A stretch of DNA of 64,000 nt from Hyposmocoma kahamanoa (GCF_003589595.1 NW_020656077.1:6032328-6096327), one strand, 5' to 3'; shown: positions 32,557 through 44,344, numbered from the stretch's first letter. Notes: generated from the sequence alone by a model not told the origin. Numbers and translations are program-made.

Positions 32557-32805
32557 CGCCGGAAAGTGATCTTGTCGAATCTCGAAAAATAGGACTTTAC
32601 ACCGGGGCCGAAAAACTATTTAAAAAAACTGTTTCTCTGTAATTTGAATTAGTAGAAAGTCAATTTTAAAGTATGGTTATATATATTCTACTTTAAAATT
32701 GACTTTCTACTAATTCTAATTAAAGACAAATATTTTTTTTAAATAGTTTTTCGGCCCCGGTGTAAATTGCTATTTTTCGAAATACGACAAGATCGCTTTC
32801 CGGCG
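32557..32805. mobile_element. fold-back element, two arms of about 120 bp
   Basis: The arms 32557-32676 and 32685-32805 are inverted copies with few differences. They share CGCCGGAAAG, CTTGTCG, TTTACACCGGGGCCGAAAAA and AGTAGAAAGTCAATTTTAAA, and the loop is only about 8 bases (GGTTATAT). It could be a MITE or, if transcribed, a long double-stranded RNA hairpin. A LINE-tail-like stretch (GAATAGAATAGAATATC) lies just upstream at 32509-32525. Confidence 0.8.
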
Positions 32806-32819
32806 AAGATTGCGTTCAT

Positions 32820-33090
32820 TTTTAACCGACTCCAAAGAGGACGAGGTTGTCAATTCCACTGTATTTTTTTGTGAGTATCTTACACCGACATTTGTGAACC
32901 GATGTATGGTGATACTTTTTTTTTGTTGGAATTTTGAAGTGAAAGTTGGTATTTCAGCAGCAGTTTCCCTCAAATTTGAATAAAACTTTCGACCTCTAAG
33001 GGCACATTAAGACGAAGTATGAATTTAGTGTATTTACCCACTTTCCGTTAACCGATTTTACGAAAACTTGGCACATAGACAACGTGACCA
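32820..33090 (+). repeat. family A repeat, 5' portion
   Basis: TTTAACCGACTCCAAAGAGG starts it, GTGAACCGATGTATGGTGAT follows, and it fades after CGTTAACCGATTTTACGAAA. It begins about 15 bases beyond the fold-back element at 32557-32805. Confidence 0.65.
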
Positions 33091-33547
33091 TTATTGTTAT
33101 CCCTCGGAACGGGAAGCCTGTAAAATTATCGTTTTGAAAATAAAACACATGTTTATAATAGCTACGAAATGTTTAATTTATAAAAAAAAGAACTAATCTT
33201 GTATAGTCTGGTGGGCTGGCTTTATATATTTCTCTTTAAAAAATAATTAATGTCACGTGTTGTATGTTTATCCAAGCGGGACATTGTTAAGTGTTTTATA
33301 GACAGCGGCACGTACGGTCACGTTACACATAGTTGTAGTTCCAATGAAAATAAAATGTAATGGTGACTTCGAGTTGGTGTAATGATGGAATTGGCAGACA
33401 GATGACAGGAAGTCCTTAACAGTATACAGCATCTACCTTGTGTTTCGGCTCATATGATCCGTTTTGGCGAGAACTTCCATGTGCGTTTCAGTTATCGTTG
33501 AAGAAACCGCGATAACGAACAGACCCACATCTTTGTACATAAGTTTT

Positions 33548-33720
33548 GTTCATAGTGCCCCTCCCTATCAACCTCTTGGTTATGCGGGAAGGGCACTATG
33601 ACCTGTGCGAGCTAGCCCGCACAGGGACCGTCTCAGTCAGGTCCTAACCCCGGATCAGCGCGTTTGCACGGACGTTTGCCTTAGGTGAGCCGCCCCGGGT
33701 GCGCGTATAGCACCCTTCCT
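33548..33720 (+). repeat. family C fragment
   Basis: CATAGTGCCCCTCCCTATCA, GGAAGGGCACTATGACCTGT and AGTCAGGTCCTAACCCCGGA are similar to 36530-36620, a third, diverged copy. A small piece with GTACTATGAGTACT is also at 37896-37946. Confidence 0.5.
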
Positions 33721-34287
33721 ATTTTCCACATAGCTATCGGAGTTGTAGGCGCGATAACGAACAGCGAAAGCAAATAAATGCTTTCACAGACTTTAGAGGC
33801 CGGTTTTTTTTAAAATAAAGAGTTATAATTATTTATGTAAAATCGACTCGACCACAAATTCACATGTCCGTAATATAACTAACGTAATCGATATTTTTAG
33901 CGAAATCGAGTTATTCAACGAGATCTACAACCCCCCTCTGATCGGTTGTTTAATATCGTATTTAGTTTCAGTTTTATTATGAAGCAAAATCAGTACAATT
34001 GATATTTTTCGAAAAAATATAATTTTACGTAAATTTCGAATATTTCCAAAATGCATTTGGACAGTGATGGTATGGTATGTATTTGTCTAAATGGAGTACA
34101 AATAGCCATGATTAGTCCCAAGCTGTAGTTATTGGGAAATAGATGCCAGTAATGTATTCAATTCCTTTGTTTCCCTTTACTTGGCGCTAATAATTAAGGT
34201 CCTGAAAATACGTAACAAGTTACGTATGCATGTGAATAATACAAGTGCAATAGCGAATGAGAAAAGTAGGAGTAGACCTTCTTGTTA

Positions 34288-34557
34288 AAGAGTTTGACCA
34301 GGGAAGTACTGCCACCTTAACTATTTCTGCCGTAGTGTGAGCAGTACTGCGTTCCGGTTTAGAACGGTAAGGGTGCTGGTGAAATTACAGGCACATGGGA
34401 CTTGTCAAGTTGTGTCTATGTATGACAGGCGCAGTTTTTTTATGGAACAAATGCGCCTGGTGACGCTCAGAGCTTTAAATCGCAAGGATCTGAGTGGCAC
34501 TACCACTGCGGCCATCACCATGAGACATAAGTCCCATGCGCCTGTAATTTCACCAAA
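34288..34557. repeat. family B inverted pair
   Basis: 34288-34440 is family B on the plus strand (CAGGGAAGTACTGCCACCTT, GGTGAAATTACAGGCACATG). 34450-34557 is family B on the minus strand (CTCAGAGCTTTAAATCGCAA, CATAAGTCCCATGCGCCTGT, AATTTCACC). The two halves face each other. Confidence 0.7.
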
Positions 34558-34984
34558 ATTTGATGTAAAACATGTACAACTTAGACTAATTATGATATCG
34601 ATTTTTATTGAATATAAGATGTTTTGCTATCATATCCATTATTATATTTTGTGAAATTACTCCACTAGTTTGTGGAGTAATATTATCAGCCGACCCCTAA
34701 GCAGTCGAGGTCTCGACCGCTTGAAGTTAATTAGAACTTCACGTATTAACTGTATAACATGCAGTCAATCTGTTAGCAGCCTAAAGCACACAAGTTGTTT
34801 TGTTTATGTTGTTTATTATGTTGGAAGATGCGAAGAGAATGATAAATTTGAGAATGACGCCGCTAGAATTTAAGTTACAAATCAATGAAGCAACTAATGA
34901 ATTTGACAATGTGCTTTAGTCCGCCGACCCTAGTATTAATACAAAAATCGGCTATAAAAGTCGCAAAAAAGTCTATAATAATAG

Positions 34985-35483
34985 TAATGACAACTGTAAC
35001 AATTGCCTGGTCTCAAAATAGGGAATTCCCTGTACTATGAGTACATCCCTATCTACCGACCGGAGATATAGGGAGTTCCGGGGAGGCTACGGGCTCGCCG
35101 GTAAGACCAGGGTACGGCGGGCGTCCGGGTCAAGCCCTCCGCTAGTGATACGCCTTCACGGGCGTCTCTGGTGGACCCGGACTTGAGTATGGACTCGCCG
35201 GGGTTTGTGGTGAGCTGCAGAGAACTGCTACAGTCTAGACGAGGACCTTAGGCGATGAGTCGCGTGGGGTACGTGAGTTGCCGTTTAAGTTGGAAGCCAT
35301 GTCCGGACATTATCTCAAGACACTGCGTCCGACATCTCCGGTACTAGCCCGGAGAGCTAGAGGATGAGCTAGACATTCTTCAGTCGCGTAGGTTTCTGAA
35401 AACTGGAGAGACGCTTCGGTGTCATCACAATCTTCTGTAACTTATGGTGTGCAATAAAGAATATGAATATGAATATGAATATG
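34985..35483 (+). pseudogene. LINE 3' UTR with (GAATAT)n tail
   Basis: GC-rich sequence without an open frame includes GCGATGAGTCGCGTGGGGTA and GTACGTGAGTTGCCGTTTAA. It ends GTGCAATAAAGAATATGAATATG, a polyadenylation-like AATAAA followed by four GAATAT units (35459-35482). This is the layout of a truncated non-LTR retrotransposon 3' end. Confidence 0.6.
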
Positions 35484-35485
35484 TG

Positions 35486-36100
35486 TCGGGAAGTGAGCGT
35501 GCATTACAGCTGTGCCACCGCCGAGGCGATAGTGGATTTTAAAGTCGACGGCTTTACTGTGGCAACCGTTAGTTGTACAGTGAGCGTGCATTACAGCTGT
35601 GCCACCGCCTAGGCGATAGTGGATTTTAAAGTCGACGGCTTTACTGTGGCAACCGTTAGTTGTACAAGTCGCAACGGGAAGTGAGCGTGCCTACAGCTCC
35701 GATACCTATCTGGAAAATCCCTATTTTCTTATAATAATTGGGCGTCGTACATGCACCCAGGGCACTAGCCTCTTGAGAACCGGATGAAGTCAGTGACAAC
35801 GGTCTGTGACAACCCTGTACAGCCGAACCTGAATTAGAAGGTTCCTGTGCACGCACAGGTTATAGTGCCCTTCTCGTATACCCTATGCGTCGGTAGGGCG
35901 GGTCGAAAAGAACGGGATGTACTATGAGTACCAGAGCAACGGAATTCACCCCAGGTCACTACGCAGAACACCCAGTCTAGAACCAATTTAGAAAAATTCA
36001 TTTCCCAAATTGGTCCTTCCGGAAATCGAGCTCGGGTCCTCCTTATCCAGCGCCCAAAGTATAAATCGTTGGACCGCTGAGGTCGTAATTGTAACATAGA
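35486..36100 (-). repeat. family C / SINE-3 long repeat, minus strand, with 87-bp tandem units
   Basis: Read on the minus strand it starts with a tRNA-like head (about 36000-36090, CTCGATTTCCGGAAGGACCA), passes GGGTGTTCTGCG and GTACTCATAGTACATCCCGT, then CACTATAACCTGTGCG, GGTTGTCACAGACC and GTAGGCACGCTCACTTCCCG. At its far end an 87-bp unit is duplicated in tandem (35492-35578 and 35579-35665). The modest open frames on this strand are inside the repeat. Confidence 0.65.
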
Positions 36101-36167
36101 GAAATTCGTAAGACCCGCTATGTAGCTCGCTAGCGGTTTAACTAATTTAGCATACAGACGCATTCGA

Positions 36168-36230
36168 GTCCTCTCAGATCGAAGGAATGTTTTCTTTATG
36201 TTCGATTTTTATATTAATAATTAAGACTAT
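36168..36230 (+). repeat. SINE-1 body fragment
   Basis: CTCAGATCGAAGGAATGTTT and ATGTTCGATTTTTATATTAA match the SINE-1 body just after its head. Confidence 0.6.
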
Positions 36231-36472
36231 ATTTTATGTTTTAATGTTAAATCTTGCGTTCTTCTGTTATTGACTGACTTATGTGTGACGATATTTTTCT
36301 GTAGACGTTTCAGTTTATTTATGTTTCATTTCCTGTGCGACTGTTCCGTGTGTTTATTCGAAATCCAAAGTTAATATGCCCGTAACTCTAATTTAGGAGA
36401 TACCTTTTCAACTGGTTATCTTTCAATTCCATTAGATTTAAAAAGAAATTGTAGATATGAGACGTAAACTCC

Positions 36473-36815
36473 GTTGCTCTGGTACTCATAGTACATCCCG
36501 TTCTTTTCTATATAAGTTTTGATTGTAGTGACCCTCCCTACCGAACCTTAGGGTATATGAAAAGGGCTCTATAACCTGTGCGCGCACAGCAACCTTATAT
36601 GTTAAGGTTCTGACCCCAGGTCAGTGTGCAGGGTTGTCACAGACCTCTGTCACTTGACTTCGTCCGATAGACACCGGACCTGCAGGCACGCTCACTTTCC
36701 GTCGCGCATTTGCACAACTAGCGGTTGCCACCGCTAAGCCGACTCTGAGTCCACTATCTCCTCATTAGTGGCGGAGCTGTAAGACACGCTCACTTCCCGA
36801 CGGTACAATAAATAT
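36473..36815 (+). repeat. family C repeat, inverted partner
   Basis: TGCTCTGGTACTCATAGTAC, CCCGTTCTTTTC, AGGGTATATGAAAAGGGCTC, AACCTGTGCG, GGTTGTCACAGACC and GCACGCTCACTTCCCGACGG repeat, in opposite orientation, the part of 35486-35945 distal to the tRNA-like head. Together the two make a long imperfect inverted repeat with a spacer of about 530 bp. Confidence 0.65.
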
Positions 36816-36889
36816 TTTCTAGCTATAATTTATTAAAATTTATATTTATTAAAAAAGTTCATTTATGTATATCGACGTGAAAAAAACAT

Positions 36890-37380
36890 GGCAAAAAAAA
36901 CGTCGAAAAAAAATGTCCGAAAATTAAGCTATTGAAGAAAAATGACAGTGTAAGAACTGGCAGAATAGGCATTAAACGCCTTAACTTGCCCCGAAGTAGG
37001 AAAAATTTAACTACTTTAGAATTTAAGCTTACCGGACTTAATCAGAGTTAACATCGCATTACTGAAGATGAGGCAAAAAAAGTATGGTCTTTCACTCTAA
37101 CTTATGCTTTTTCGAGTAAAAGAACATAAAAGCAGAACCTGCATATTTTATGAGAATATCAACATTTTACGGAGTTTCAAAATGGCCACCATGAAGTTTA
37201 TAATGATGAAAATTAAACTATTGAAGGATAATTACAATCTAAGATCTGGCAGTATGGCCAATTCAAGACACCTTAGACTGTCCCGAAGGACGAAAAATAT
37301 ACCATTACGTCAACATTTTACGGCACAAGTTGCACGACGAAAACTATACGTAAACAGTAAATATAACTTAAAGCTATAAT
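36890..37380 (+). other. two diverged copies of a basic protein-like segment
   Basis: About 36922-37018 and 37208-37306 are related in DNA and in translation. Copy one gives KIKLLKKNDSVRTGRIGIKR, then LNLPRSRKN. Copy two gives KIKLLKDNYNLRSGSMANSR, then HLRLSRRTKN. Copy two lies in a 91-codon frame (37104-37379) with in-frame ATG codons in the CAAAATGGCCACCATGAAG context. Copy one ends at a TAA near 37051. I do not recognise the sequence. It could be an unnamed repeat or the remains of a short basic protein gene. Confidence 0.35.
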
Positions 37381-38469
37381 TAATATCGTCATAATGTTAC
37401 CCGTTTCACTTAAGATATTTCAATTCATAATGCTTTTTCAAATTAGTAGTTAATATAGGAACAACATCAAAAGTAGCGAGTTTTTTTTAACAAGGCAAGT
37501 CGTTCATAGCAATGTTGTAACCTATTTCTCGACTCATTTTGATTTCGGTCTGTATAAATTTCTTTTTAAATACAGACAAATAAACAAGTGCACAACAAGC
37601 ACACCAATATGCTGTTTGATAGTTAATGAATTAAGCCGCGCCTTTTCAGCGAATTACTGGTGCATAACGGTAAATCCAGGGCCCGCTAATGAGGGGCCAT
37701 AAATTGTACATGTATGGGCTTTAAAATTTTAGGGCCTCAGTGTAATTTAACACCCCCCATTGATCGCATAGATTTGCGGTAGGCAATTATAACAAACTTG
37801 AAACCATACAACTGTTCAAAAAAGAAGATGTTGGAAAGGTATGTGGGTTGACATACAACACGGAATGGTGACCGCGAGAAATTTTGCATAAGGAATATAT
37901 TGCTTGGTCTCAAACTAGGACATTCCACGTACTATGAGTACTGGTATTTTTATCTGTGACACTTCCCAGAAGATCTAGACCAGAATCAAAGTACTTTTTG
38001 CAAATTTGCAAACCGTTGAAAGCTTGAAATCGTTTTCTCCTAAGTTGTTACGATGAATAAGTTTCCAAAAGTGCCATTTGATGTAATAACCAGCTTTTCA
38101 TAAAGAAGGTAGGGCCCAAAACAGAGCAACAGGGGCCTTCGTCTATTTATAGCCAGGCCATTCAATTTCAACGAGGCCGAACGGCATATTGTGAACCAAA
38201 ACCGTAAATGTGAATAGTTTCAAAGGATTTTACATCAGTATTTTAATTATGGTACAGACATATCTGTATTATTGAATTGAAAATAGAAGCTAATACGTTT
38301 GTAAATGAGAATTTTGGTTAAAAATTACCTGATAGAAATTGGTTCAACTGATGTTTATCAATACTCTATCAAGAACTGTTATTTACGTACGTAACGAGAA
38401 AAGCTACGAGCCAAAAGCTCTTCACTGGTATTACAGAAATTGTTCAAAGAATAAGAAAATAAAAATCAA

Positions 38470-38600
38470 ATAAAAATTTTTTTCTGAGTGCTTTTTCTGA
38501 TTGTTCGATCTTTGTATTAATAATTATAACAAACTAGTGGAGTAATTTCACAAAAAAGAATTGAATATCAATTCAATAAAAATTTAATTAAATAATAATC
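38470..38600 (+). repeat. SINE-1 body
   Basis: TTTTTCTGAGTGCTTTTTCT, TTGTATTAATAATTATAACA, ACTAGTGGAGTAATTTCACA and CAATTCAATAAAAATTTAAT are the family body. The tRNA-like head is absent. Confidence 0.78.
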
Positions 38601-38789
38601 AATTACGATTTCTAGAAAATACTTTGATGAATTTCTATAATAAAGTGTTTCTATAGACCTTATATTCTATACTAGTTTTCTATGATAAAGATGTTTATAT
38701 TTCTTTATTAGAATCATACACATCTGGATTATATACATCTTGATTAGGACATAATATATATTAATTTTAATGTAAGCATTACTGTGTTC

Positions 38790-38900
38790 CACTTTTGAAG
38801 GGTGATGGTGAAATTACAGGCACATGGGATTCGCCATCTTATGTCTCAGTACCCCTCAGATCTTTGCGATTTAAACGCACCCTCCCACTGAGCCACTAGA
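38790..38900 (+). repeat. family B fragment
   Basis: GGTGAAATTACAGGCACATG, GATTCGCCATCTTATGTCTC and CTCAGATCTTTGCGATTTAA are the middle of family B. A second piece, GATAGGCGTGTCGCTTACCG to TGTTCGTCCC, lies at 39615-39651. Confidence 0.65.
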
Positions 38901-39308
38901 TGTGGCTAGAAATCGTCCATTTTGCCAAATTCGTTGATGGTGTTAGCAGCTTTAGATTTGAAAATAGCATACATGATTATAACTTCATTTTTAACTTTAG
39001 ATTTACTTTGATTGACAAGTCACGATATTTATATTTTAAAAAATAATACGGGTCAAAGAAATGCTACAGTAAGTTAAATATTTATTTCTCGCATTTATAA
39101 AATTCCTTAGATCTAACGACTAAGTCGCTAGCTAACACGCCACCAAGCGGTGGAGCGCGGGCCACTCCCGCAGCTTGTGGTTCGGATGCGGGCACTCGAA
39201 CGCTCAGATTGCGCGGATGCCATGCAAAATGTATAAAAAATCTCGTTCATAATTTGTGGTGGCGTTTAGTGGCCGCTACTAGTGGCCCAATGAGCGAGCG
39301 CTCTCTAA

Positions 39309-39367
39309 GGGTCGTATTCTAGAACTCTACTCAATGCTCAAATGAGTAGAGTTCTGGAATATGTACC
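39309..39367. mobile_element. MITE of the GGGTCGTATTC family, copy 3, arms only
   Basis: It has the left arm GGGTCGTATTCTAGAACTC followed almost at once by the right arm GAGTAGAGTTCTGGAAT. The whole interior is missing, leaving a short hairpin of about 59 bp. Confidence 0.75.
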
Positions 39368-40039
39368 TCACAACTCTGCCCTGATTGTCATAATAAGTAA
39401 CGCATTTGCATTTTCGGTAACTTTCAAAATATTGTCACCGATTACGCTGATATAGATTATCAATATCAAAAACTGAAACTAAATAAGATATTAAAAAAAC
39501 CGTTTGGAGGGGGATAGATTTCGTTTCACTGTTCCCAGATTGTCGATGACTCAATATCACCAAATAATGTCAATTACGTTAGTTGTGTTGGAGGGCACTG
39601 CTGTTAAAGATAGGCGTGTCGCTTACCGCTGAGCATGATTTGTTCGTCCCATCTTCTTATTATCATATAAAAAATTAAAAACTGTCTGCTCACTCATTAT
39701 ATCCGTCTCAAAATTAAATAATACCTCTAATCTACCGTTAATGGGATATGCAGTACTGATAATTGATTAAAAATCAGTAATGTTGAACTATAATTTAATT
39801 GCACTGCGTGTACTTGACATCGAACTGCGTGTACTCGTCATTTCACTATACGTAATGAAACCGTTTAATAATAAACCGCAACATTTAAATTAACAGACAA
39901 TAGAGATTCTGTTTATTTATTTATATTATGCACAAAGTTTTACATAGAAAACATTACACATAAATAATGTAACTGTTTAAAAAGTAAGTACCTCTACACG
40001 AAAGAGTATAAGAAAGAATATAAAATAAATATAATATAC

Positions 40040-40280
40040 TAGGTGGTGCCCGCGACTCTGCTCATCCCCTATTTCACTCCCTATAATATTTATTTTTATG
40101 TTAAAAAATAGTCTATGTCCTTCTACTACGTTCCATCTATCTCTATACCAAATTCATATTATAAAATTATGATTATATTATTCATTTTAAATTATAAAAA
40201 AAAAAATCATTAGCGTTGGTTAAGCGGTTTAGGCATGAAAACGTAACAGACGAGATTTTGCATTTATAATATTGGTATTA
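40040..40280 (+). repeat. Zenon/CR1-type LINE 3' end
   Basis: TGGTGCCCGCGACTCTGCTC, AATAGTCTATGTCCTTCTAC, CATCTATCTCTATACCAAAT, GTTAAGCGGTTTAGGCATGA and TTTGCATTTATAATATTGGT follow the well-known order of the lepidopteran Zenon 3' region. It has many substitutions. Confidence 0.65.
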
Positions 40281-40993
40281 ATTAATTTATAATAATTAAC
40301 GAAAGAATTTAAATTATATAATTCGAGGAAACTTAAAAAACTTGGCTACAACCACAGATCGTGTCATCAGTCCTTACGAATTTATCTGTGCGTTTGTTAC
40401 AGTGCCTCTACCACATTAAACTACTGTGAAAGTGGTCACTAGCGACCGCGTAATAGTACGTTGTGTAAATAAGAAATTATCAACGAGAGTTTGTTGGACG
40501 CCCTAAGCCGAAAGCTGAGGGCTTCATTGACTCGAGGTTTGTAGTTTTTACCGCCCGTGCTACAATGTTTTTCATCACATTAACGAGGAAAAAAATACAA
40601 TTATAATAAATATGCTTCAGAACACATTTTGCAAATGGCGGGCTTTTTGCTTTTTTTTGTCAGTGTTTCAACATTTACAGGCAAAATGAAATAAGTATTT
40701 ATTTATTTTTGAATTCATTATTGTTTGCGGTAATTATCACAAAATTTAATTATAATAAGTGTACATGTGCATAAAGTTCATGGACGTAGTACACAAAGAG
40801 TGGATAATCCCCTTTCGATATCCCGGAGCTATTATGTTGAATATGAAAATTTTGTTTTAATATTTTGCCTTTTATATTTAATCATTCCGGATTTTCAGAC
40901 GTATGTATTATTTAAGCTTTGTGCATCATTTGAAGTCTGGGTAAATACACTCATGGACATGTTTATAGGAACGTTAAAAAATATTCAGTTCAC

Positions 40994-41102
40994 ATGATCC
41001 ACTAGCCACATTGACGTTTAATTTGAAAAAATAATGGCTTCAATTGTCTTGTGATTTTGATTAAACGTTCTGGTATATATGGCCAGTAGTGGATCACAAG
41101 AA
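40994..41102. repeat. small degenerate inverted-repeat element
   Basis: ATGATCCACTAGCCAC and ACGTTTAAT on the left are mirrored by ATTAAACGTT and GGCCAGTAGTGGATCAC on the right, over about 109 bp. It is probably an old MITE. The boundaries are approximate. Confidence 0.45.
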
Positions 41103-41598
41103 CGTTTGTTAGCTTAATTCAACCTTTTCTTAGCGTTACTTTTAATATGACTATGAGCAGGTATATAGAAACTGAGTCTATTAGCATTTAAAAAAATAAC
41201 AGTCAATTTTATTAATGTTGTATGAAAAAAATATTTTATGAAATTTGACAACCTTTCTGCTGCCTTGATTTTTTTCGCCGAACAGAGTCGATGAACACTA
41301 AAAAAAATGTAGATCGATTTTATTGATTTTTATGAACAGGTTGCTTGACCAAAACTTTACTATGTCAAAATTATTATCACAAAAAGGTACCTAATGGTTC
41401 CTGAGACAGTCTTCTTGTATCTTCCATGGTTACGGCTTTATTGTCGCATTTAAAAAAAAAAACAGTATATAGCAAGTAGTGTACATAAATGACAAATCGA
41501 ACGATCGAAAAAATAGTGTAGATAATAAATGTCCAGCTTATGTACCAGACTACTCACGCTTGTGACGCTTGGAGAGCATATTAATTTACTCTTAAAAC

Positions 41599-41883
41599 CA
41601 TTGACTTACAATTATAAGGACGTCGGGTCCGCGCTAAAAAGTGTCCGAACTTATAGGGCGTTAAAATCGTATCAGAGCGTCATTCACGCTTTAGTCTTCG
41701 TTTGTTCGACTGACAATGAAGCAAGCAAAATTAGACAGTACTGCGGTGATATTACAATTTAAATTCAACGTTTTAGCTTTTTCATATTCCTTTACATGTC
41801 ACTACGTTTAAATAGGTTGACTTGGGACATTTTTTTCGTGGTTTTTGTATTAGACCCGTCGTCCATATATTTGTAAGTCAATG
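41599..41883. mobile_element. hAT-like MITE, copy 3, with 8-bp target duplication
   Basis: This is a 285-bp copy of the family at 6406-6633, with the same CATTGACTTAC ends. The 8 bases CTTAAAAC are directly repeated at 41591-41598 and 41884-41891, an independent confirmation of the boundaries. The interior contains the strings GACGTCGGGTCCGCGCTAAA and TTGACTTGGGACATTTTTTT, shared by all copies. Confidence 0.92.
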
Positions 41884-43228
41884 CTTAAAACAGATTATTT
41901 TCAAAACTAATTAGTAAATAATTTTAGCTACTCATACAAACTTGTATTAAATGTTCAGCGGGTTGTTTCGTCGAAAATGAAAGCGTATAAAAATTCATTC
42001 AATACGTATTATATTCAAAATTAGATAAGCGGGATGATTGTTGCACTCGTCCTTGCCAAAGTAAATTTCTCCGAAATTCCATATCGGCTTCCCAAGTATT
42101 AATTTGTTAAAGCGGGCAACTGTCCCGACAATGACAATAAATCTGTCAATAAACGTAACGACTAAACTCGCTAACAACTGTTGTCAATTGTTTCTGTTTA
42201 GATCTATTCTACCATAGTGAAGACGCGTCTGGGTGTGGTAACGTTTTAACCCGTACGAGTAACTGTAAAGGTTATTAACAATGATAAAATAACATTGTCA
42301 ACTTTTTGGAAACTAAACTTGAGCCTTAAATGTTTTTCGAAAAATAATTGTACTTCGTAAGATACCACGAATCCTCAGACGAGCAAGACAAGCCAGTCCA
42401 CATTCGAATCTGGATACCTACCAGGATAATTAAAAATACTTTTTTTAGATATCATATAAAAACCATAATCCAGTTTCAGAATACTGAAAAACTTTAAAGA
42501 TATTTCAGCTAAACATCATTAGGGTACGTTCGATATATCCGATACATTAACTACTTTTAACTGTTTTGAAATAGAGAATTTAGCTCCATCTTATACTGTT
42601 TAAAACGGATATTTAACCACATATCACTTAGCCGAGTTTTAGTTATGGACGGCATTTATTATTGTCTTTGATAAGTTTCCGCTATACTTATATCAGACAA
42701 TTTACCATCGTGATTCATAGTTTTATCTCTTTAATTTTTGACTAAAAGTGAGAATAGTGAATAAACACGAAGATGAATAATTGGAAAAATGATTTGGTTT
42801 GCGATTTTTTGATATTGACATTTGACAAGTTGGTATACGTTTCTAATACAAACACATGGCATAACGTTGTCAGCGGTAGCATTTTGTTGTTCCAATTAAT
42901 GTTCTAACTATCAAGATCATGATTATTGTCAATTATAATTTTGTCACACCAAACCCTGAATTACAGTTGGAGATTCTGCGAACGTGTAAGTTTTACTACA
43001 AACTCTTTTCTCTTCTTAAGCACTATTAATAGTGACATATTTACGCGAATACTAGAGATAAATGTCACTAAATAAATTGTAGAGGCAGCGATGACAGAAG
43101 CATAGCGTTTCAAACTCAATTACGCAGTTATAGCACACATTGCGCTCTCCACAGAGGCTTTGCTTTCAACATCCTCGGTTGTTCCACTTTTTGAAGTTAG
43201 TATACCAGCGAATATATCCAAATATTCA

Positions 43229-43698
43229 TTGCATAATCTCAGTACAGGGTACTAAAAAAACCGACCTCAAAAGTACGTGAAATTGCGTCTATTTGCTAAA
43301 TTTTATTGAATATCCCCTAGTTCGCCACTATACAGGACTTGACACTGGAGATAATAAAAATAGGTTCTCACTACGACACTATTAGTATATTGAGAGAAAA
43401 ACGCCTTGAATTGGAGAAATAGCAAAATCAACCATTAAAGTAATTGCTCCTAAATTAAAGTTAGGCGCTATTTATAAAAATAAATCTTCATGCGTGAACA
43501 GCCACCCTTCGAGGTGGATGATTTTCTTCAAAATGAAATGGGACCACTATGGAAGTACCCCCTTTCCAACAAAAAAACGAATTATGATAATCGGTTCACA
43601 AATACCGGAGTTATCGCGTAACATACATACAAAAAACAAAAAAAAAGAACGTACAGTCGAATTGAGAACCTCCTCCTTTTTTGAAGTCGGTTAATAAA
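43229..43698 (-). repeat. family A repeat, near full length, minus strand
   Basis: On the minus strand it runs from AACCGACTTCAAAAAAGGAG (43690) to GTCGGTTTTTTTAGTACCCT and GAGATTATGC (43229). It includes the middle block TAAATAGCGCCTAACTTTAA. This copy and 46948-47402 show the full family length, about 460 bp. Confidence 0.78.
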
Positions 43699-43876
43699 AT
43701 TAAACGGTATTTATACATTTGATATCAATATTTAGTTAAATACAAGACGGAAACATGTTGTTGCTATTATTAAAATATACTTTCCCGTGAATGTACCATA
43801 AAATAACTCATCATAAAAGTCACAGAGTCGGTTGTGCCGCACATTTAATTTATTAGTATGCGTTAAGTATTATAAC

Positions 43877-44082
43877 GCACACACACACTCAACATAGTCC
43901 CGCACTAGAAACCCTGTGTCGCGGGTGCCATGGACACATACATAGACAACCACAAATTACACCCAAACTCACGAGAGAAATAAATGTAGGCCATACAAAT
44001 ATTTCCCCCGGCCCGGGAATCGAACGTGGGGCCTCTACGTGGCAGTCCGGCATGGTAACCGTTCGGCCACAGAGGCAGTTAA
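43877..44082 (-). repeat. SINE-2, full length, minus strand
   Basis: On the minus strand this reads TGCCTCTGTGGCCGAACGGT, then box B GTTCGATTCCCGGGCC, then the GCCTACATTTATTTCTCTCG body. The internal box B is slightly altered (CCACGTTCGATTCCC). Confidence 0.85.
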
Positions 44083-44344
44083 TATGATAATATAATTATG
44101 GAAGTTACTAGCCGACATAATTAAATTTCAGGAACTTTTATGAAATGTCTCCAAGTTTATATCCAACATTTCAATTTGTATTCCATAAAAAAAAAAAATA
44201 TGCTTATTTCACGAGTGTTATTCAAACTAGAAGCAAAATAGCATAAAAGTTTTTAACGGTCATTCTCGGACTAGTGTTTTTGATGTGTAGTGATTTTTTA
44301 TTTACAATTTTTATTATCAAAATAGTCGGGTATATCGTCGTATA

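Noticed and set aside
35834..36163. 109-codon minus-strand frame as a gene
   Set aside because: It falls inside the family C/SINE-3 repeat. The inverted partner at 36473-36815 has stops in the equivalent frame.
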